From: Lachnospiraceae bacterium Zagget3
GTDB lineage: Bacteria; Bacillota_A; Clostridia; Lachnospirales; Lachnospiraceae
Assembly: GCA_001941025.1 (NCBI GenBank)
Contig: MSHE01000032.1
Coordinates: 372,001-436,000, forward strand
DNA length: 64,000 nt
Direction: 5' to 3'
Position 1 is the stretch's first letter. Each line of letters begins with the position of its first letter. The notes under the pieces were generated by a model. The model was not told the origin of the DNA, did not search any database, and was given only the letters and a program-made list of their open reading frames with translations. The translations under genes were made by a program, and so were the position numbers. Positions 27,933 to 37,328 of this stretch are shown piece after piece.

Positions 27933-28922
27933 CTACCTCCCCTGCGCGTCCATGTACGCGTCGATTCCATTTGCGATCCCTTCCGCAATCTTATACTGAT
28001 ACGACTCGTCCGACATCCGCTCGTCCTCCTCCGCGTTCGTCATAAATCCCATCTCGACGATCGTCGAGGGCACGTTGGCCCAGTTGATGCCCGTCATCGT
28101 GTCCGTCTCCCAGACATAGTCTTTCTTCGCGCCGGTGGACGCCGCGACGGCATCCAGCACGAGATCCGACAGCAGACGGCTCTCGCTGTAGAGAGAAGCG
28201 TTGTACGGATTCGAAGCGGTCTGACAGATCGTGACCACGCCGTTTACGCTGTGGTCGTCGTCCCCGTTCGCGTGGACGCGGACGAACACATCGGCGTTCG
28301 CGTCATTGGCGATCGTGGCCCGCTCCGCGTTCGAGATCCGCACATCATTCGACTCGCGGGTCATGATCACGTCATAGCCGCGGCTTTCCAGTTCGTCCCG
28401 CAGCTTTAAGGCCACTTCCAGATTGAGCTGATATTCCGGCTTGCCGGTCGACACGCCGCTCGTGCCGCTCGAGACCTTCGCTTTCATCTCGGACGAGCCC
28501 GGGCCGTTCGGCTCCGTGTCGCTGTCGCCCTGCGACTGATGGCCGGGATCGACCACGACAAGACCCCGGTGCTCCGTCGCGACGGCTTCCGTCTCCTCGG
28601 ACTCCTCCGCGGCGACTTCCCCGGCGATCTCCTCCGTGGCTTCCGCCTCGGCAGGCTCTTCCTCTTCGGCCTCCGCGACCTGCGTCTCCTCCGCGGGTTC
28701 TTCCGCCTCCGCGGGTTCGCTGTCTTCCGGTTCGGACTCCTCCTCTTCGAGGTCAATCTTCTCCATGGTCACTTCGGTCTCATCCTGCGCCGCTGCTTCC
28801 TGTGAAAGTTCTTCCTGTACGGTCTCTTCCGCCTCGGCGGTCTCTTCCGTATCTCCGCGATGACAGCCTGCCACGCCGAAGAGCAGCACAACCAAGCCGA
28901 TCGCGCAAATTTTTTTTCCCAT
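27933..28922 (-). CDS. N-acetylmuramoyl-L-alanine amidase lipoprotein
   Basis: The 329-residue protein has a signal peptide ending in lipobox GVAGC, then an extremely acidic Glu/Ala/Pro linker of about 90 residues, then an amidase_3 domain: VVVDPGHQSQGD (zinc His), the Glu in YQLNLEVALKL, VRVHANG (second zinc His) and IVEMGFMTN (catalytic Glu). It cleaves the bond between MurNAc and the stem peptide at the cell surface, held away from the membrane by the linker. The start at 28922 is preferred because AAGAGG lies 6 bases before it; the ATG 18 bases upstream has no site. Confidence 0.9.
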   Translation of the reverse strand: MGKKICAIGLVVLLFGVAGCHRGDTEETAEAEETVQEELSQEAAAQDETEVTMEKIDLEEEESEPEDSEPAEAEEPAEETQVAEAEEEEPAEAEATEEIAGEVAAEESEETEAVATEHRGLVVVDPGHQSQGDSDTEPNGPGSSEMKAKVSSGTSGVSTGKPEYQLNLEVALKLRDELESRGYDVIMTRESNDVRISNAERATIANDANADVFVRVHANGDDDHSVNGVVTICQTASNPYNASLYSESRLLSDLVLDAVAASTGAKKDYVWETDTMTGINWANVPSTIVEMGFMTNAEEDERMSDESYQYKIAEGIANGIDAYMDAQGR

Positions 28923-28998
28923 ACAAAACCTCTTTTTCATACGCAGTTAGATTTTTACAAAAAGCGGGTTGCTCCGCGCGTTTCCCTTTCCCGCGGAT

Positions 28999-31900
28999 TT
29001 ACTCGGTACCAACCGGCTTCACCTTCGCGATGTCGATCATCGTCATATCGTCGGCCGCCGTCTCCAGCGAGAGCGCCAGCGCGTTCGCCGTGTCCATGGA
29101 GGTCAGGCAGTGGACGCCCGTCTCGATGGCGTAGCGGCGGATGAGGAACCCATCCCGCGACTTGTCGCGCCCCTGTGTGGGCGTGTCGATGACGAGATCG
29201 ATCTTGTGTCCGAGGACCAGATCCATCACGGTCGGGGATTCCTGCGAGATCTTGTTGACGCGCAGCGCGCCTACTCCGTGATCCTGCAGGTACTTGGCCG
29301 TGCTCCGTGTGGCGTAGATCCGGTAGCCGAGCGCCTCAAAGCGCTTTCCCACTTCCACGGCATCCGGCTTGTCCTTGTCGTTGACCGTGATGATCATCTG
29401 CTTAAACTTCGGCAGTTCGATGCCTGCCCCGAGAAACGCTTTGTAGAGCGCCTCATTAAATGTTTTCGCGATGCCCAGGCATTCGCCGGTCGACTTCATC
29501 TCCGGGCCCAGGGAAATCTCCGCCCCGCGCAGCTTCTCAAACGAGAATACCGGCATCTTGATCGCCACGTAGTCCGCCTCCGGCGCGATGTCTTCCGTGT
29601 AGCCCATGTCGCGGAGCGTCTCTCCCAGGATGACACGGGTCGCGAGATCCACGATCGGAATGCCGGTCACCTTGCTGATGTACGGCACGGTGCGGGAGGA
29701 CCGGGGATTTACCTCGATCACATACACTTTTCCTCCCATCACGATGAACTGGATGTTGATCAGCCCGATGACATGGAGTGCCTTTGCCAGCCGCTTCGTG
29801 TAGGAGACAATGGTCTTTTTGACCGTCGCCGTGATGGTCGGGGCCGGATAGACGGAAATGGAATCGCCCGAGTGGACCCCGGTGCGCTCAATGTGTTCCA
29901 TGATGCCGGGGATCAGGATGTTCTTGCCGTCACAGACGGCATCCACCTCGATCTCCTTGCCCATCAGATATTTGTCGATCAGGATCGGATGGTCCTGCGC
30001 GATCCGATTGATGATATCGATATACTCCGTGATCTCCTCATCGCCGAACGCGATGTTCATGCCCGCTCCGCCGAGCACGTAGGAAGGACGCACCAGCACG
30101 GGATAGCCCAGCCGGTTCGCGACTTCTCTTGCTTCGGCCGCGGTATAGACGGTTGCCCCCTCCGCGCGGGGGATCTTCGTCTGCGCGAGGATCTGATCGA
30201 AGCGCTCGCGGTCTTCCGCCGCGTCCATATCCTCCGCCTTCGTCCCGAGGATCGGAACGCCCATCTTCATCAGATGCTCGGTCAGATTGATGGCGGTCTG
30301 GCCGCCAAACTGCACCACGGCGCCGTCCGGCTGCTCCAGACGGACGATATTTTCCACATCCTCCGGCGTCAGCGGCTCAAAGTAGAGCTTGTCCGCGATG
30401 TCAAAGTCCGTGGAGACCGTTTCCGGATTGTTGTTGATGATGATCGTCTCATAGCCCGCCCTCGAAAAGGCCCAGGTGCAGTGGACGGAGCAGAAATCGA
30501 ACTCGATGCCCTGCCCGATCCGGATCGGCCCGGAGCCGAGGACCAGGATCTTCTTTTTGTCGCTCTTCGGGTCGGCTTCGTTTTCCCCGTCAAAGCAGGA
30601 GTAATAGTACGGCGTCGCCGCCTCGAACTCGGCGGCACAGGTGTCGACCATCTTGAACGCAGCCGTGATGCCGGCATCCAGGCGCATCTGTTTGACCAGC
30701 TCTTCGCTCTTGCCGGTCAGCTCCGCGATCACATGATCCGGGAACTCGATCCGCTTCGCCTCCTGCAGGAGTTCCACAGTAAGCGGCTCGCTGATGAGCC
30801 TGCGCTCCATCTCGACCAGAATGCCGATCTTGTCGATAAACCATTTGTCGATCTTCGTGATCTCGTGGATCAGGTCATAGGACATGCCGCGGTGGCACGC
30901 CTCGGCGATGACCCAGATCCGCCGGTCATCGACAACGCCCAGCCTCTCCACAAGCATGTCGTAGGACAGACTGCGGTACTCCTGTGTGAACAGGCTGTAC
31001 ACATGCTGCTCCAGCGACCGGATCGCCTTCATCAGGGCTCCCTCGAAATTCGTGCAGATGCTCATGACCTCGCCGGTCGCTTTCATCTGTGTCGTGAGGG
31101 TCCGCTTCGCCGTGATAAACTTGTCAAACGGCAGGCGCGGGATCTTTACCACGCAGTAGTCGAGCATCGGCTCGAAACTGGCATAGGTCTTTTCAGTGAC
31201 CGCGTTTTTGATCTCATCGAGCGTATACCCGAGCGCGATCTTCGCCGCCACCTTGGCGATCGGATAGCCCGTCGCCTTGGACGCCAGGGCCGAAGACCGG
31301 CTGACACGGGGATTGACCTCGATGACGCAGTATTCAAAACTCTCGGGATGCAGCGCGAACTGCACATTGCAGCCGCCGGTGATCGCGAGTTCGTTGATGA
31401 TGTTTAAAGCCGAGGACCGGAGCATCTGGTACTCTTTGTCGGAAAGTGTCTGCGACGGTGCTACAACGATCGAGTCGCCCGTGTGCACGCCGACCGGGTC
31501 GATGTTCTCCATATTACAGACCGTGATGCAGTTGCCTGCGGCGTCGCGCATCACCTCGTACTCGATCTCCTTCCAGCCGGCGATGCATCGCTCGACCAGC
31601 ACCTCGCCGACACGGGAAAGGCGCAGGCCGTTCGCGAGGATCTCCACCAGCTGCTCTTCATTTTCGGCGATGCCGCCTCCGCTGCCGCCCAGTGTGAACG
31701 CGGGGCGCAGCACGACCGGGTAGCCGATCGTGTTCGTAAACTCGATGCCCTCCTCGATGGAGTGCACGACCTCGGAAGGCGCGCAGGGCTCTCCGATCTT
31801 TTCCATCGTGTCTTTAAACGCCTGCCGGTCCTCCGCGCGGAAAATAGAGTCCGCCGTGGCGCCGATCAGGCGGATGCCGTTTTCGGCGAGGAAGCCGGAC

Positions 31901-32211
31901 TCCTCGAGTTCCATGCCGAGGTTTAAGCCCGCCTGGCCGCCAAGCGTCGGCAGGACGCTGTCGGGTTTTTCTATAAGAAGAATTTTCTTTAACACATCGA
32001 CCGTCAGCGGCTCGATGTAGACCTCATCCGCGATCTGTTTGTCCGTCATGATCGTGGCCGGATTCGAGTTGACGAGACAGACCTCCACGCCCTCCTCCTT
32101 TAAGGAGCGGCAAGCCTGTGTGCCCGCGTAATCGAATTCCGCGGCCTGTCCGATGACGATGGGACCGGAGCCGATGACCATTACTTTTTTGATATCCGGA
32201 TTCTTAGGCAT
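28999..32211 (-). CDS. carB: Carbamoyl-phosphate synthase large subunit
   Basis: The 1070-residue protein has the duplicated ATP-grasp layout: first half starting KVMVIGSGPIVIGQAAEFDY, second half with KKILVLGSGPIRIGQGIEFD, and a C-terminal MGS-like allosteric domain (EALGYRIYATRSTAKYL). It makes carbamoyl phosphate from bicarbonate, ammonia delivered by CarA and two ATP, for pyrimidines and arginine. Its start overlaps the end of carA by 8 bases. No PyrR-type attenuator was recognised upstream, and no other pyr or arg genes are adjacent. Confidence 0.98.
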   Translation of the reverse strand: MPKNPDIKKVMVIGSGPIVIGQAAEFDYAGTQACRSLKEEGVEVCLVNSNPATIMTDKQIADEVYIEPLTVDVLKKILLIEKPDSVLPTLGGQAGLNLGMELEESGFLAENGIRLIGATADSIFRAEDRQAFKDTMEKIGEPCAPSEVVHSIEEGIEFTNTIGYPVVLRPAFTLGGSGGGIAENEEQLVEILANGLRLSRVGEVLVERCIAGWKEIEYEVMRDAAGNCITVCNMENIDPVGVHTGDSIVVAPSQTLSDKEYQMLRSSALNIINELAITGGCNVQFALHPESFEYCVIEVNPRVSRSSALASKATGYPIAKVAAKIALGYTLDEIKNAVTEKTYASFEPMLDYCVVKIPRLPFDKFITAKRTLTTQMKATGEVMSICTNFEGALMKAIRSLEQHVYSLFTQEYRSLSYDMLVERLGVVDDRRIWVIAEACHRGMSYDLIHEITKIDKWFIDKIGILVEMERRLISEPLTVELLQEAKRIEFPDHVIAELTGKSEELVKQMRLDAGITAAFKMVDTCAAEFEAATPYYYSCFDGENEADPKSDKKKILVLGSGPIRIGQGIEFDFCSVHCTWAFSRAGYETIIINNNPETVSTDFDIADKLYFEPLTPEDVENIVRLEQPDGAVVQFGGQTAINLTEHLMKMGVPILGTKAEDMDAAEDRERFDQILAQTKIPRAEGATVYTAAEAREVANRLGYPVLVRPSYVLGGAGMNIAFGDEEITEYIDIINRIAQDHPILIDKYLMGKEIEVDAVCDGKNILIPGIMEHIERTGVHSGDSISVYPAPTITATVKKTIVSYTKRLAKALHVIGLINIQFIVMGGKVYVIEVNPRSSRTVPYISKVTGIPIVDLATRVILGETLRDMGYTEDIAPEADYVAIKMPVFSFEKLRGAEISLGPEMKSTGECLGIAKTFNEALYKAFLGAGIELPKFKQMIITVNDKDKPDAVEVGKRFEALGYRIYATRSTAKYLQDHGVGALRVNKISQESPTVMDLVLGHKIDLVIDTPTQGRDKSRDGFLIRRYAIETGVHCLTSMDTANALALSLETAADDMTMIDIAKVKPVGTE

Positions 32212-33280
32212 GGCGCATCCCTCCCATCATTTCAAGGAACCGGTCAAACAGATATCCGGAATCCAGGGGGCCGGGGCAGGCCTCCGGATGGAACTGGACC
32301 GTGTAGATGTTTTTGCCGATATAGCGAAGTCCCTCGTTCGTCCCGTCGTTGACATTTTCAAACGCGGGCACGGCGACCGCCGGATCGAGCTGATCCGTAT
32401 CGACCACATAGCCGTGGTTCTGTGACGAGATGTAGACGCGGCCGGTCGAGAGATCCCGCACGGGATGATTGCCGCCGCGGTGTCCGTAGTGCAGTTTGTG
32501 CGTGTCGCCGCCGGTGGCAAGCGCCATGAGCTGGTGGCCCAGACAGATGGCAAAGATCGGCACGTCGGACTCATAGAGACGGCGCACCTCATCGATGATC
32601 GTATCGCATTCCTTCGGATCACCGGGCCCGTTCGAGAGCATGATGCCGTCCGGTTCGGCCTCCAGGATCTCCTTTGCCGTTGTGCGCGCCGGGTAGACCG
32701 TGACCTCACAGCCCCGCTCGTTTAAACACCGCGCGATGCTGCGCTTCGCGCCGACATCCAGGAGCGCGACGCGATACCCGTCGCCCCGCAGGATATATTT
32801 TTCTCTGCATGTGACTTTATCCACCACTTTTCCGGTGGTATAGTCGGCGATCCGCGGAAGGGCCTCGTCGATGTCGTAGGACTCATCGGTCGTGAGCATC
32901 CCGTTCATCGTACCCTTCTCCCGAAGGATCTTGGTCAGGGCCCGCGTGTCGATGCCGCAGATCCCGGGAATGTCGTATTTTTCCAGAAACTCCTGGATCG
33001 TGCCCTCACAGCGGAAGTTGCTGGGCATGCGGGAGAGCTCCCGCACGATATAAGCGTCGACCCACGGCTGCCCGGATTCCATGTCCGGCGTGATGCCGTA
33101 GTTTCCGATCAGGGGATAGGTCATCACCACGGCCTGGCCCGCGTAGGAGGGATCGGTCATGACCTCCAGATAGCCGGTCATGGACGTGTTGAAGACAATC
33201 TCGCTTATGACCTCGCGCTTCGCGCCGATGCTGGTGCCTTGGAAGACGGTGCCGTCTTCCAAAATCAAAAATGCTTTCAT
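32204..33280 (-). CDS. carA: Carbamoyl-phosphate synthase small subunit
   Basis: The 358-residue glutamine amidotransferase has the N-terminal CarA domain (FNTSMTGYLEVMTDPSYAGQ) and a class I glutaminase with catalytic Cys in AICLGHQLMALATGG and His/Glu in VQFHPEACPGP. It delivers ammonia to CarB. It lies 61 bases after serS, with a hairpin in between, and overlaps carB by 8 bases. Confidence 0.98.
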   Translation of the reverse strand: MKAFLILEDGTVFQGTSIGAKREVISEIVFNTSMTGYLEVMTDPSYAGQAVVMTYPLIGNYGITPDMESGQPWVDAYIVRELSRMPSNFRCEGTIQEFLEKYDIPGICGIDTRALTKILREKGTMNGMLTTDESYDIDEALPRIADYTTGKVVDKVTCREKYILRGDGYRVALLDVGAKRSIARCLNERGCEVTVYPARTTAKEILEAEPDGIMLSNGPGDPKECDTIIDEVRRLYESDVPIFAICLGHQLMALATGGDTHKLHYGHRGGNHPVRDLSTGRVYISSQNHGYVVDTDQLDPAVAVPAFENVNDGTNEGLRYIGKNIYTVQFHPEACPGPLDSGYLFDRFLEMMGGMRHA

Positions 33281-33304
33281 ACGTAAATCCTTTCCATATA
33301 TCTA

Positions 33305-33329
33305 CTCGCCAGGGAAAAGCTATGGCGAG
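33305..33329 (-). repeat. Hairpin between serS and carA
   Basis: CTCGCCA and TGGCGAG form a perfect 7-bp stem with an 11-base loop. In the minus-strand RNA it is followed by mixed sequence rather than a U-run, so it is not a clear terminator. It may stabilise mRNA ends or help set carA expression. Confidence 0.5.
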
Positions 33330-33341
33330 GGTTTCTCTTTT

Positions 33342-34625
33342 TTAATCGCCAAGTCGGCACCTGCCTCCCATATAGGGCTGGAGGCATGTGGGAATATTTA
33401 CCGTGCCATCTTCGCACAGGTTGTTTTCCAAAAACGCAATCAGCATTCTAGGTGGTGCCACCACGGTATTATTCAGGGTGTGCGGAAAATATTTGCTGCC
33501 GTCCGCGGCTTTCACGCGGATGCCGAGGCGTCGGGCCTGCGCGTCGCCTAAGTTCGAGCAGCTGCCCACCTCGAAATATTTCTGCTGACGCGGGGACCAG
33601 GCCTCCACGTCGAGGGATTTTACTTTCAGGTCCGCGAGGTCGCCGGAGCAGCACTCGAGCGTGCGCACCGGGATGTCAAGGCTGCGGAACATCTCGACCG
33701 TGTACTGCCAGAGCCGTTCGAACCACAGCATGGACTCCTCCGGCTTGCAGACGACGATCATCTCCTGCTTCTCGAACTGGTGGATGCGGTAGACGCCGCG
33801 CTCCTCGACGCCGTGCGCGCCTTTTTCTTTGCGAAAGCACGGGGAGTAGCTCGTCAGCGTCTGCGGCAGATCCTCCTCCGGGATGATCTGATCGATAAAC
33901 TTGCCAATCATGGAGTGTTCGGACGTGCCGATCAGGTAGAGGTCCTCGCCCTCGATCTTGTACATCATGGCGTCCATCTCGTCAAAGCTCATGACGCCGT
34001 CCACCACATTGCCGCGGATCATAAACGGCGGCACGCAGTAGGTAAAGCCCTTGTCGATCATAAAGTCGCGCGCGTAGGATATCACGGCGGAGTGAAGCCG
34101 CGCGATATCGCCCTGCAGGTAATAAAACCCGTTGCCGGCCACGCGCCGCGCCGCGTCCAGGTCGAGCCCCGAAAAGCGCTCCATGATCTCCGTGTGATAC
34201 GGAACCTCAAAATCCGGAACCACCGGCTCGCCGAAACGCTCAATCTCCACGTTCTCGCTGTCATCTTTTCCAATCGGCACCGACGGATCAATGATGTTCG
34301 GGATCTTCAGCATGATCTCCCGCACCTTCTCATGCAGTTCGCCTTCCCGCGCCTCCAGCTCGTCAATGCGGGCACCGTCCTGCGCCACCTGCGCCTTGAT
34401 CTCCTCGGCCTCCTCTTTCCTGCCCTGGCCCATCAGCGCGCCGATCTGCTTCGAAATCTTGTTGCGCTTCGCGCGCAGATCGTCCGCCTCCTGCTGCGTC
34501 GCGCGCGCTTCCTGATCTAAGGCGATCACCTCGTCAACCAAAGGAAGCTTGTCGTCTTGGAACTTGTTCCGAATATTCTGTTTCACGATCTCAGGATTTT
34601 CCCGCAGGAACCTGATATCTATCAT
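33342..34625 (-). CDS. serS: Seryl-tRNA synthetase
   Basis: The 427-residue class II synthetase has the N-terminal coiled-coil arm that holds the tRNA-Ser long arm (residues about 30-105, rich in charged heptads), motif 2 PCFRKEKGAHGVEERGVYR region (FRKEKGAHG, RIHQFEKQE) and motif 3 near the end. It charges tRNA-Ser with serine. No T-box leader is seen upstream; the space toward glyA is filled by the structured repeat B. Confidence 0.97.
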   Translation of the reverse strand: MIDIRFLRENPEIVKQNIRNKFQDDKLPLVDEVIALDQEARATQQEADDLRAKRNKISKQIGALMGQGRKEEAEEIKAQVAQDGARIDELEAREGELHEKVREIMLKIPNIIDPSVPIGKDDSENVEIERFGEPVVPDFEVPYHTEIMERFSGLDLDAARRVAGNGFYYLQGDIARLHSAVISYARDFMIDKGFTYCVPPFMIRGNVVDGVMSFDEMDAMMYKIEGEDLYLIGTSEHSMIGKFIDQIIPEEDLPQTLTSYSPCFRKEKGAHGVEERGVYRIHQFEKQEMIVVCKPEESMLWFERLWQYTVEMFRSLDIPVRTLECCSGDLADLKVKSLDVEAWSPRQQKYFEVGSCSNLGDAQARRLGIRVKAADGSKYFPHTLNNTVVAPPRMLIAFLENNLCEDGTVNIPTCLQPYMGGRCRLGD

Positions 34626-34660
34626 CCAACCACCTGTCTTTCATTTCACGTATGTATATG

Positions 34661-34799
34661 GATGTGCTTGAAGAAAACAATTCCGACACGGGCTGTATGA
34701 GCCGCCGGTACTTGAAGGCGCGAAGCGGCTTCTTAGTACCGCTGCGTGCGAATCCAGAGCGAGAGCGTCCCGTGTGGAATTCGTTTTTTCAAGCACATC
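34661..34799. repeat. Structured intergenic repeat, copy B
   Basis: This copy lies between glyA and serS. It has perfect 12-bp terminal inverted repeats GATGTGCTTGAA/TTCAAGCACATC. Its reverse complement shares the core blocks of the copy at 16749-16893. Inner pairs CACGGG/CCCGTG and GAAG/CTTC sit where copy A has GCGGG/CCCGC and AGAGG/CCTCT, so pairing is kept while bases change. It is in opposite orientation to copy A although the flanking genes in both places run on the minus strand. Confidence 0.8.
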
Positions 34800-34807
34800 T
34801 CAAATAA

Positions 34808-36052
34808 TTAACTTAAAGGATACTTATCTGTTAACGCATCTACAATAATCCTCGCTTTCGGTACGCCTTCTTCGCCTTCCTTGATGACGACCGCGATCGC
34901 CTCCGCGATCTTGTCCATATCCTCTTCGTTCATCCCGCGCGATGTCGCGGACGGCGTCCCAAGCCGGATCCCGCTCGTCACGAACGGCGACTTCGGATCA
35001 TTCGGAATCGTATTTTTGTTCGCCGTGATATGCGCGTTGTCAAGCAGTGTCTCGACCACCTTGCCGGTCAGCTCAAACGGCGTCAGGTCGACGAGCATCA
35101 GATGGTTGTCCGTGCCGCCGGACACAATAGTAATGCCGCGCGCCATGAGCCCCTCGCTGAGTGCCCGCGCGTTCGCGACGACCTGCCGCTGATAGTCCTT
35201 AAACTCCTCGGTCAGCGCCTCCTGAAAACAGACGGCCTTCGCCGCGATGACGTGCATCAGCGGTCCTCCCTGAATGCCGGGGAAGACAGCCTTGTTAAAA
35301 TTGTAGTTGTTTTTCTCCATGGATTCCTTCGAGACGAGGATCAGGCCGCCCCGCGGACCGCGAAGCGTCTTGTGCGTCGTCGTGGTGACGACATCCGCGT
35401 AAGGGATCGGATTCGGATGGCAGCCCGCCGCGACGAGTCCCGCGATGTGGGCCATATCGACCATCAGGCAGGCACCAGCCTTGTCCGCGATCTCACGAAA
35501 CCGCGGGAAGTCGAGTGTGCGCGCGTAGGCGCTCGCGCCGGCGATGATCATCTTCGGATGGCATTCCATCGCGATCCGCTCCACTTCATCGTAATCGATA
35601 AAACCCGCGTCGTTCACGCCGTATGGTACGATGTGAAAATAAGTGCCGGAAAAATTGACAGGGGATCCGTGGGTCAGATGTCCGCCGTGGTCCAAGTTCA
35701 TGCCCATGACGGTATCACCGGGCTCCAGCAATGCGAACTGGACCGCCATATTGGCCTGCGCGCCGGAATGGGGCTGCACATTGGCATACTCCGCGCCAAA
35801 GAGCTGCTTCGCGCGCTCGATGGCCAGTTCTTCCACGATATCCACGCACTCGCATCCGCCGTAGTAGCGCTTTCCCGGGTACCCTTCCGCGTATTTGTTC
35901 GTCATCACGCTGCCCTGCGCCTCGCGCACGGCCGGGCTCACCCAGTTCTCGCTGGCGATCAGCTCTATGTGGTCGTTCTGCCTCGTCAGTTCCGCGTCGA
36001 TGGCATCCGCCACCTCCGGGTCAACGGCCCGGATCTCCTCTGTCGTGTACAT
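34808..36052 (-). CDS. glyA: Serine hydroxymethyltransferase
   Basis: The 414-residue PLP enzyme has [41 protein letters not shown] and the PLP-lysine motif [16 protein letters not shown]. It interconverts serine and glycine with tetrahydrofolate, supplying one-carbon units. The ATG at 36052 is chosen because AGGAGG is 7 bases upstream; the ATG 18 bases earlier would place that ribosome-binding site inside the coding region. A strong promoter lies at 36081-36109. Confidence 0.97.
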   Translation of the reverse strand: MYTTEEIRAVDPEVADAIDAELTRQNDHIELIASENWVSPAVREAQGSVMTNKYAEGYPGKRYYGGCECVDIVEELAIERAKQLFGAEYANVQPHSGAQANMAVQFALLEPGDTVMGMNLDHGGHLTHGSPVNFSGTYFHIVPYGVNDAGFIDYDEVERIAMECHPKMIIAGASAYARTLDFPRFREIADKAGACLMVDMAHIAGLVAAGCHPNPIPYADVVTTTTHKTLRGPRGGLILVSKESMEKNNYNFNKAVFPGIQGGPLMHVIAAKAVCFQEALTEEFKDYQRQVVANARALSEGLMARGITIVSGGTDNHLMLVDLTPFELTGKVVETLLDNAHITANKNTIPNDPKSPFVTSGIRLGTPSATSRGMNEEDMDKIAEAIAVVIKEGEEGVPKARIIVDALTDKYPLS

Positions 36053-36080
36053 TTCATCCCTCCTTGTCACTCAAACCATT

Positions 36081-36109
36081 ATTATAGTAAAAATGCCGCT
36101 TTCTGGCAA
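36081..36109 (-). promoter_or_regulatory. Sigma-A-type promoter of glyA
   Basis: TTGCCA (36104-36109), a 17-base spacer and a perfect TATAAT (36081-36086) on the minus strand, about 30 bases before the start. Confidence 0.75.
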
Positions 36110-36172
36110 TCTTTTTTGTCTCTTTTTGCTCTCTCCGACGCAGGTCGTCCGATGCCGCGCGTGCCTGCCGGA

Positions 36173-37315
36173 TTACATCTCGTAAATCGCCTCCGCGAAA
36201 TCGTGCATGATCGAAGCGATCGGAATCTCCTGCGGGCAGACCTTCTCGCAGCTCCTGCATCCGATGCAGGCCGAGGGGAACTTTTCCTCGGGGAGCGGCC
36301 CCAGCAGCCAGGACGGCACGGAAAGCTCGACCCCCGTTAACGCGTTGTCATTGTAAAGCGCGAGCAGCCGCGGAATGTTGAGTTCCTGCGGGCAGTAACT
36401 CGTGCAGTAACGGCAGGCGGTGCAGGGCACAGTCTTGTCGGACTTCAGCTCCTCCGCCACATTCATGAGCCCGTTCCACTCCGCCGCGGAGAGCGGCCGC
36501 TCGTCCTCAAAGATCGCGATGTTCTGCTTCATCTGCTCCAGGCTGCTCATGCCGGAGAGCGTCACGACCACATTGGGAATCGTCTGGAGAAACCGGAACG
36601 CCCATCCGGGCACGGTCTCATCCGGACGCATCTCGCGCAGCATCTGCGTATATTTTTCCGGCAGCGTGGCCAGTCTGCCGCCGCGCAGCGGCTCCATGAC
36701 CCAGATGGGGATGTGGTATTCGTCCAGCAGTTCCACCTTGCGGCGGGCCTCCTGGTAGTCGTAATCCACCCAGTTCATCTGGATCTGGCCAAACTCCATG
36801 TCCTGCCCATAGGCTTCCAAGAACCGTTTCGTGATCTCGTAATCCCCGTGTACGGAAAAGCCCAGATGCCGGATCCGGCCGTTTTTCTTCTGCTCCATCA
36901 GATAGGAATACAGGCCGTTTTTCTCATCGTCCAGATAGGGGTCGATGTTGATGCCGTTCACGTTGTGGAACAGATAGAAATCAAAGTGGTCCACCTGGCA
37001 TTTTTCCAGCTGCCGCTCAAAGATCTCCCGCCCCTTCGGGATATTCGCGGGCTCGTAGCCCGGGAACTTCGACGCGAGGTAAAAGCTGTCCCGCGGGTAT
37101 TCTTTTAACACACGACCCGCGACCAGTTCCGACTGTTCCTCGTGGTAGCCCCATGCCGTGTCGTAGTAGTTGATGCCGTGCTCCATCGCGTAAGCCACCA
37201 TCTCACGGACAGCCGCCTCGTCGATGTGTCCGGCCTGCCCGTCAAGGATCGGCAGACGCATCATGCCGAATCCCAGCGCCGAAAGTTGTAAGTCCTGAAA
37301 TTGTTTGTAGATCAT
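36173..37315 (-). CDS. Aldo/keto reductase with C-terminal 4Fe-4S ferredoxin-like domain
   Basis: The 380-residue protein has an aldo/keto reductase barrel (GFGMMRLPI; NYYDTAWGYHEEQSE with catalytic Asp and Tyr; the Lys of ASKFPG; HFDFYLFHNV) to about residue 285. The last 95 residues carry two Cys clusters, CTACRYCTSYCP and CIGCRSCEKVCP, likely two 4Fe-4S clusters. The family occurs in anaerobes; the substrate is unknown, and electrons may pass between NAD(P)H and the clusters. The ATG at 37315 has AAAGGGGGA upstream; a TTG 24 bases earlier is rejected. It lies 13 bases after the cysK-like gene. Confidence 0.9.
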   Translation of the reverse strand: MIYKQFQDLQLSALGFGMMRLPILDGQAGHIDEAAVREMVAYAMEHGINYYDTAWGYHEEQSELVAGRVLKEYPRDSFYLASKFPGYEPANIPKGREIFERQLEKCQVDHFDFYLFHNVNGINIDPYLDDEKNGLYSYLMEQKKNGRIRHLGFSVHGDYEITKRFLEAYGQDMEFGQIQMNWVDYDYQEARRKVELLDEYHIPIWVMEPLRGGRLATLPEKYTQMLREMRPDETVPGWAFRFLQTIPNVVVTLSGMSSLEQMKQNIAIFEDERPLSAAEWNGLMNVAEELKSDKTVPCTACRYCTSYCPQELNIPRLLALYNDNALTGVELSVPSWLLGPLPEEKFPSACIGCRSCEKVCPQEIPIASIMHDFAEAIYEM

Positions 37316-37328
37316 AATTTTCCCCCTT

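Noticed and set aside
28969..31407. 812-codon open frame on the plus strand opposite carB
   Set aside because: It is antisense to a complete carB; long shadow frames are expected in GC-rich genes with strong third-position bias. The translation is Arg/His/Asp-rich with no motif.
33281..33341. PyrR attenuator or other pyrimidine control before carA
   Set aside because: Only a single 7-bp hairpin with no U-run and no anti-terminator pairing was found.
34661..34799. T-box or riboswitch upstream of serS
   Set aside because: No T-box consensus, no terminator with U-run, and the same element occurs elsewhere in opposite orientation, so it is a repeat rather than a leader switch.
35030..36340. 436-codon plus-strand frame opposite glyA
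   Set aside because: Antisense to glyA; its translation has no recognisable protein features.
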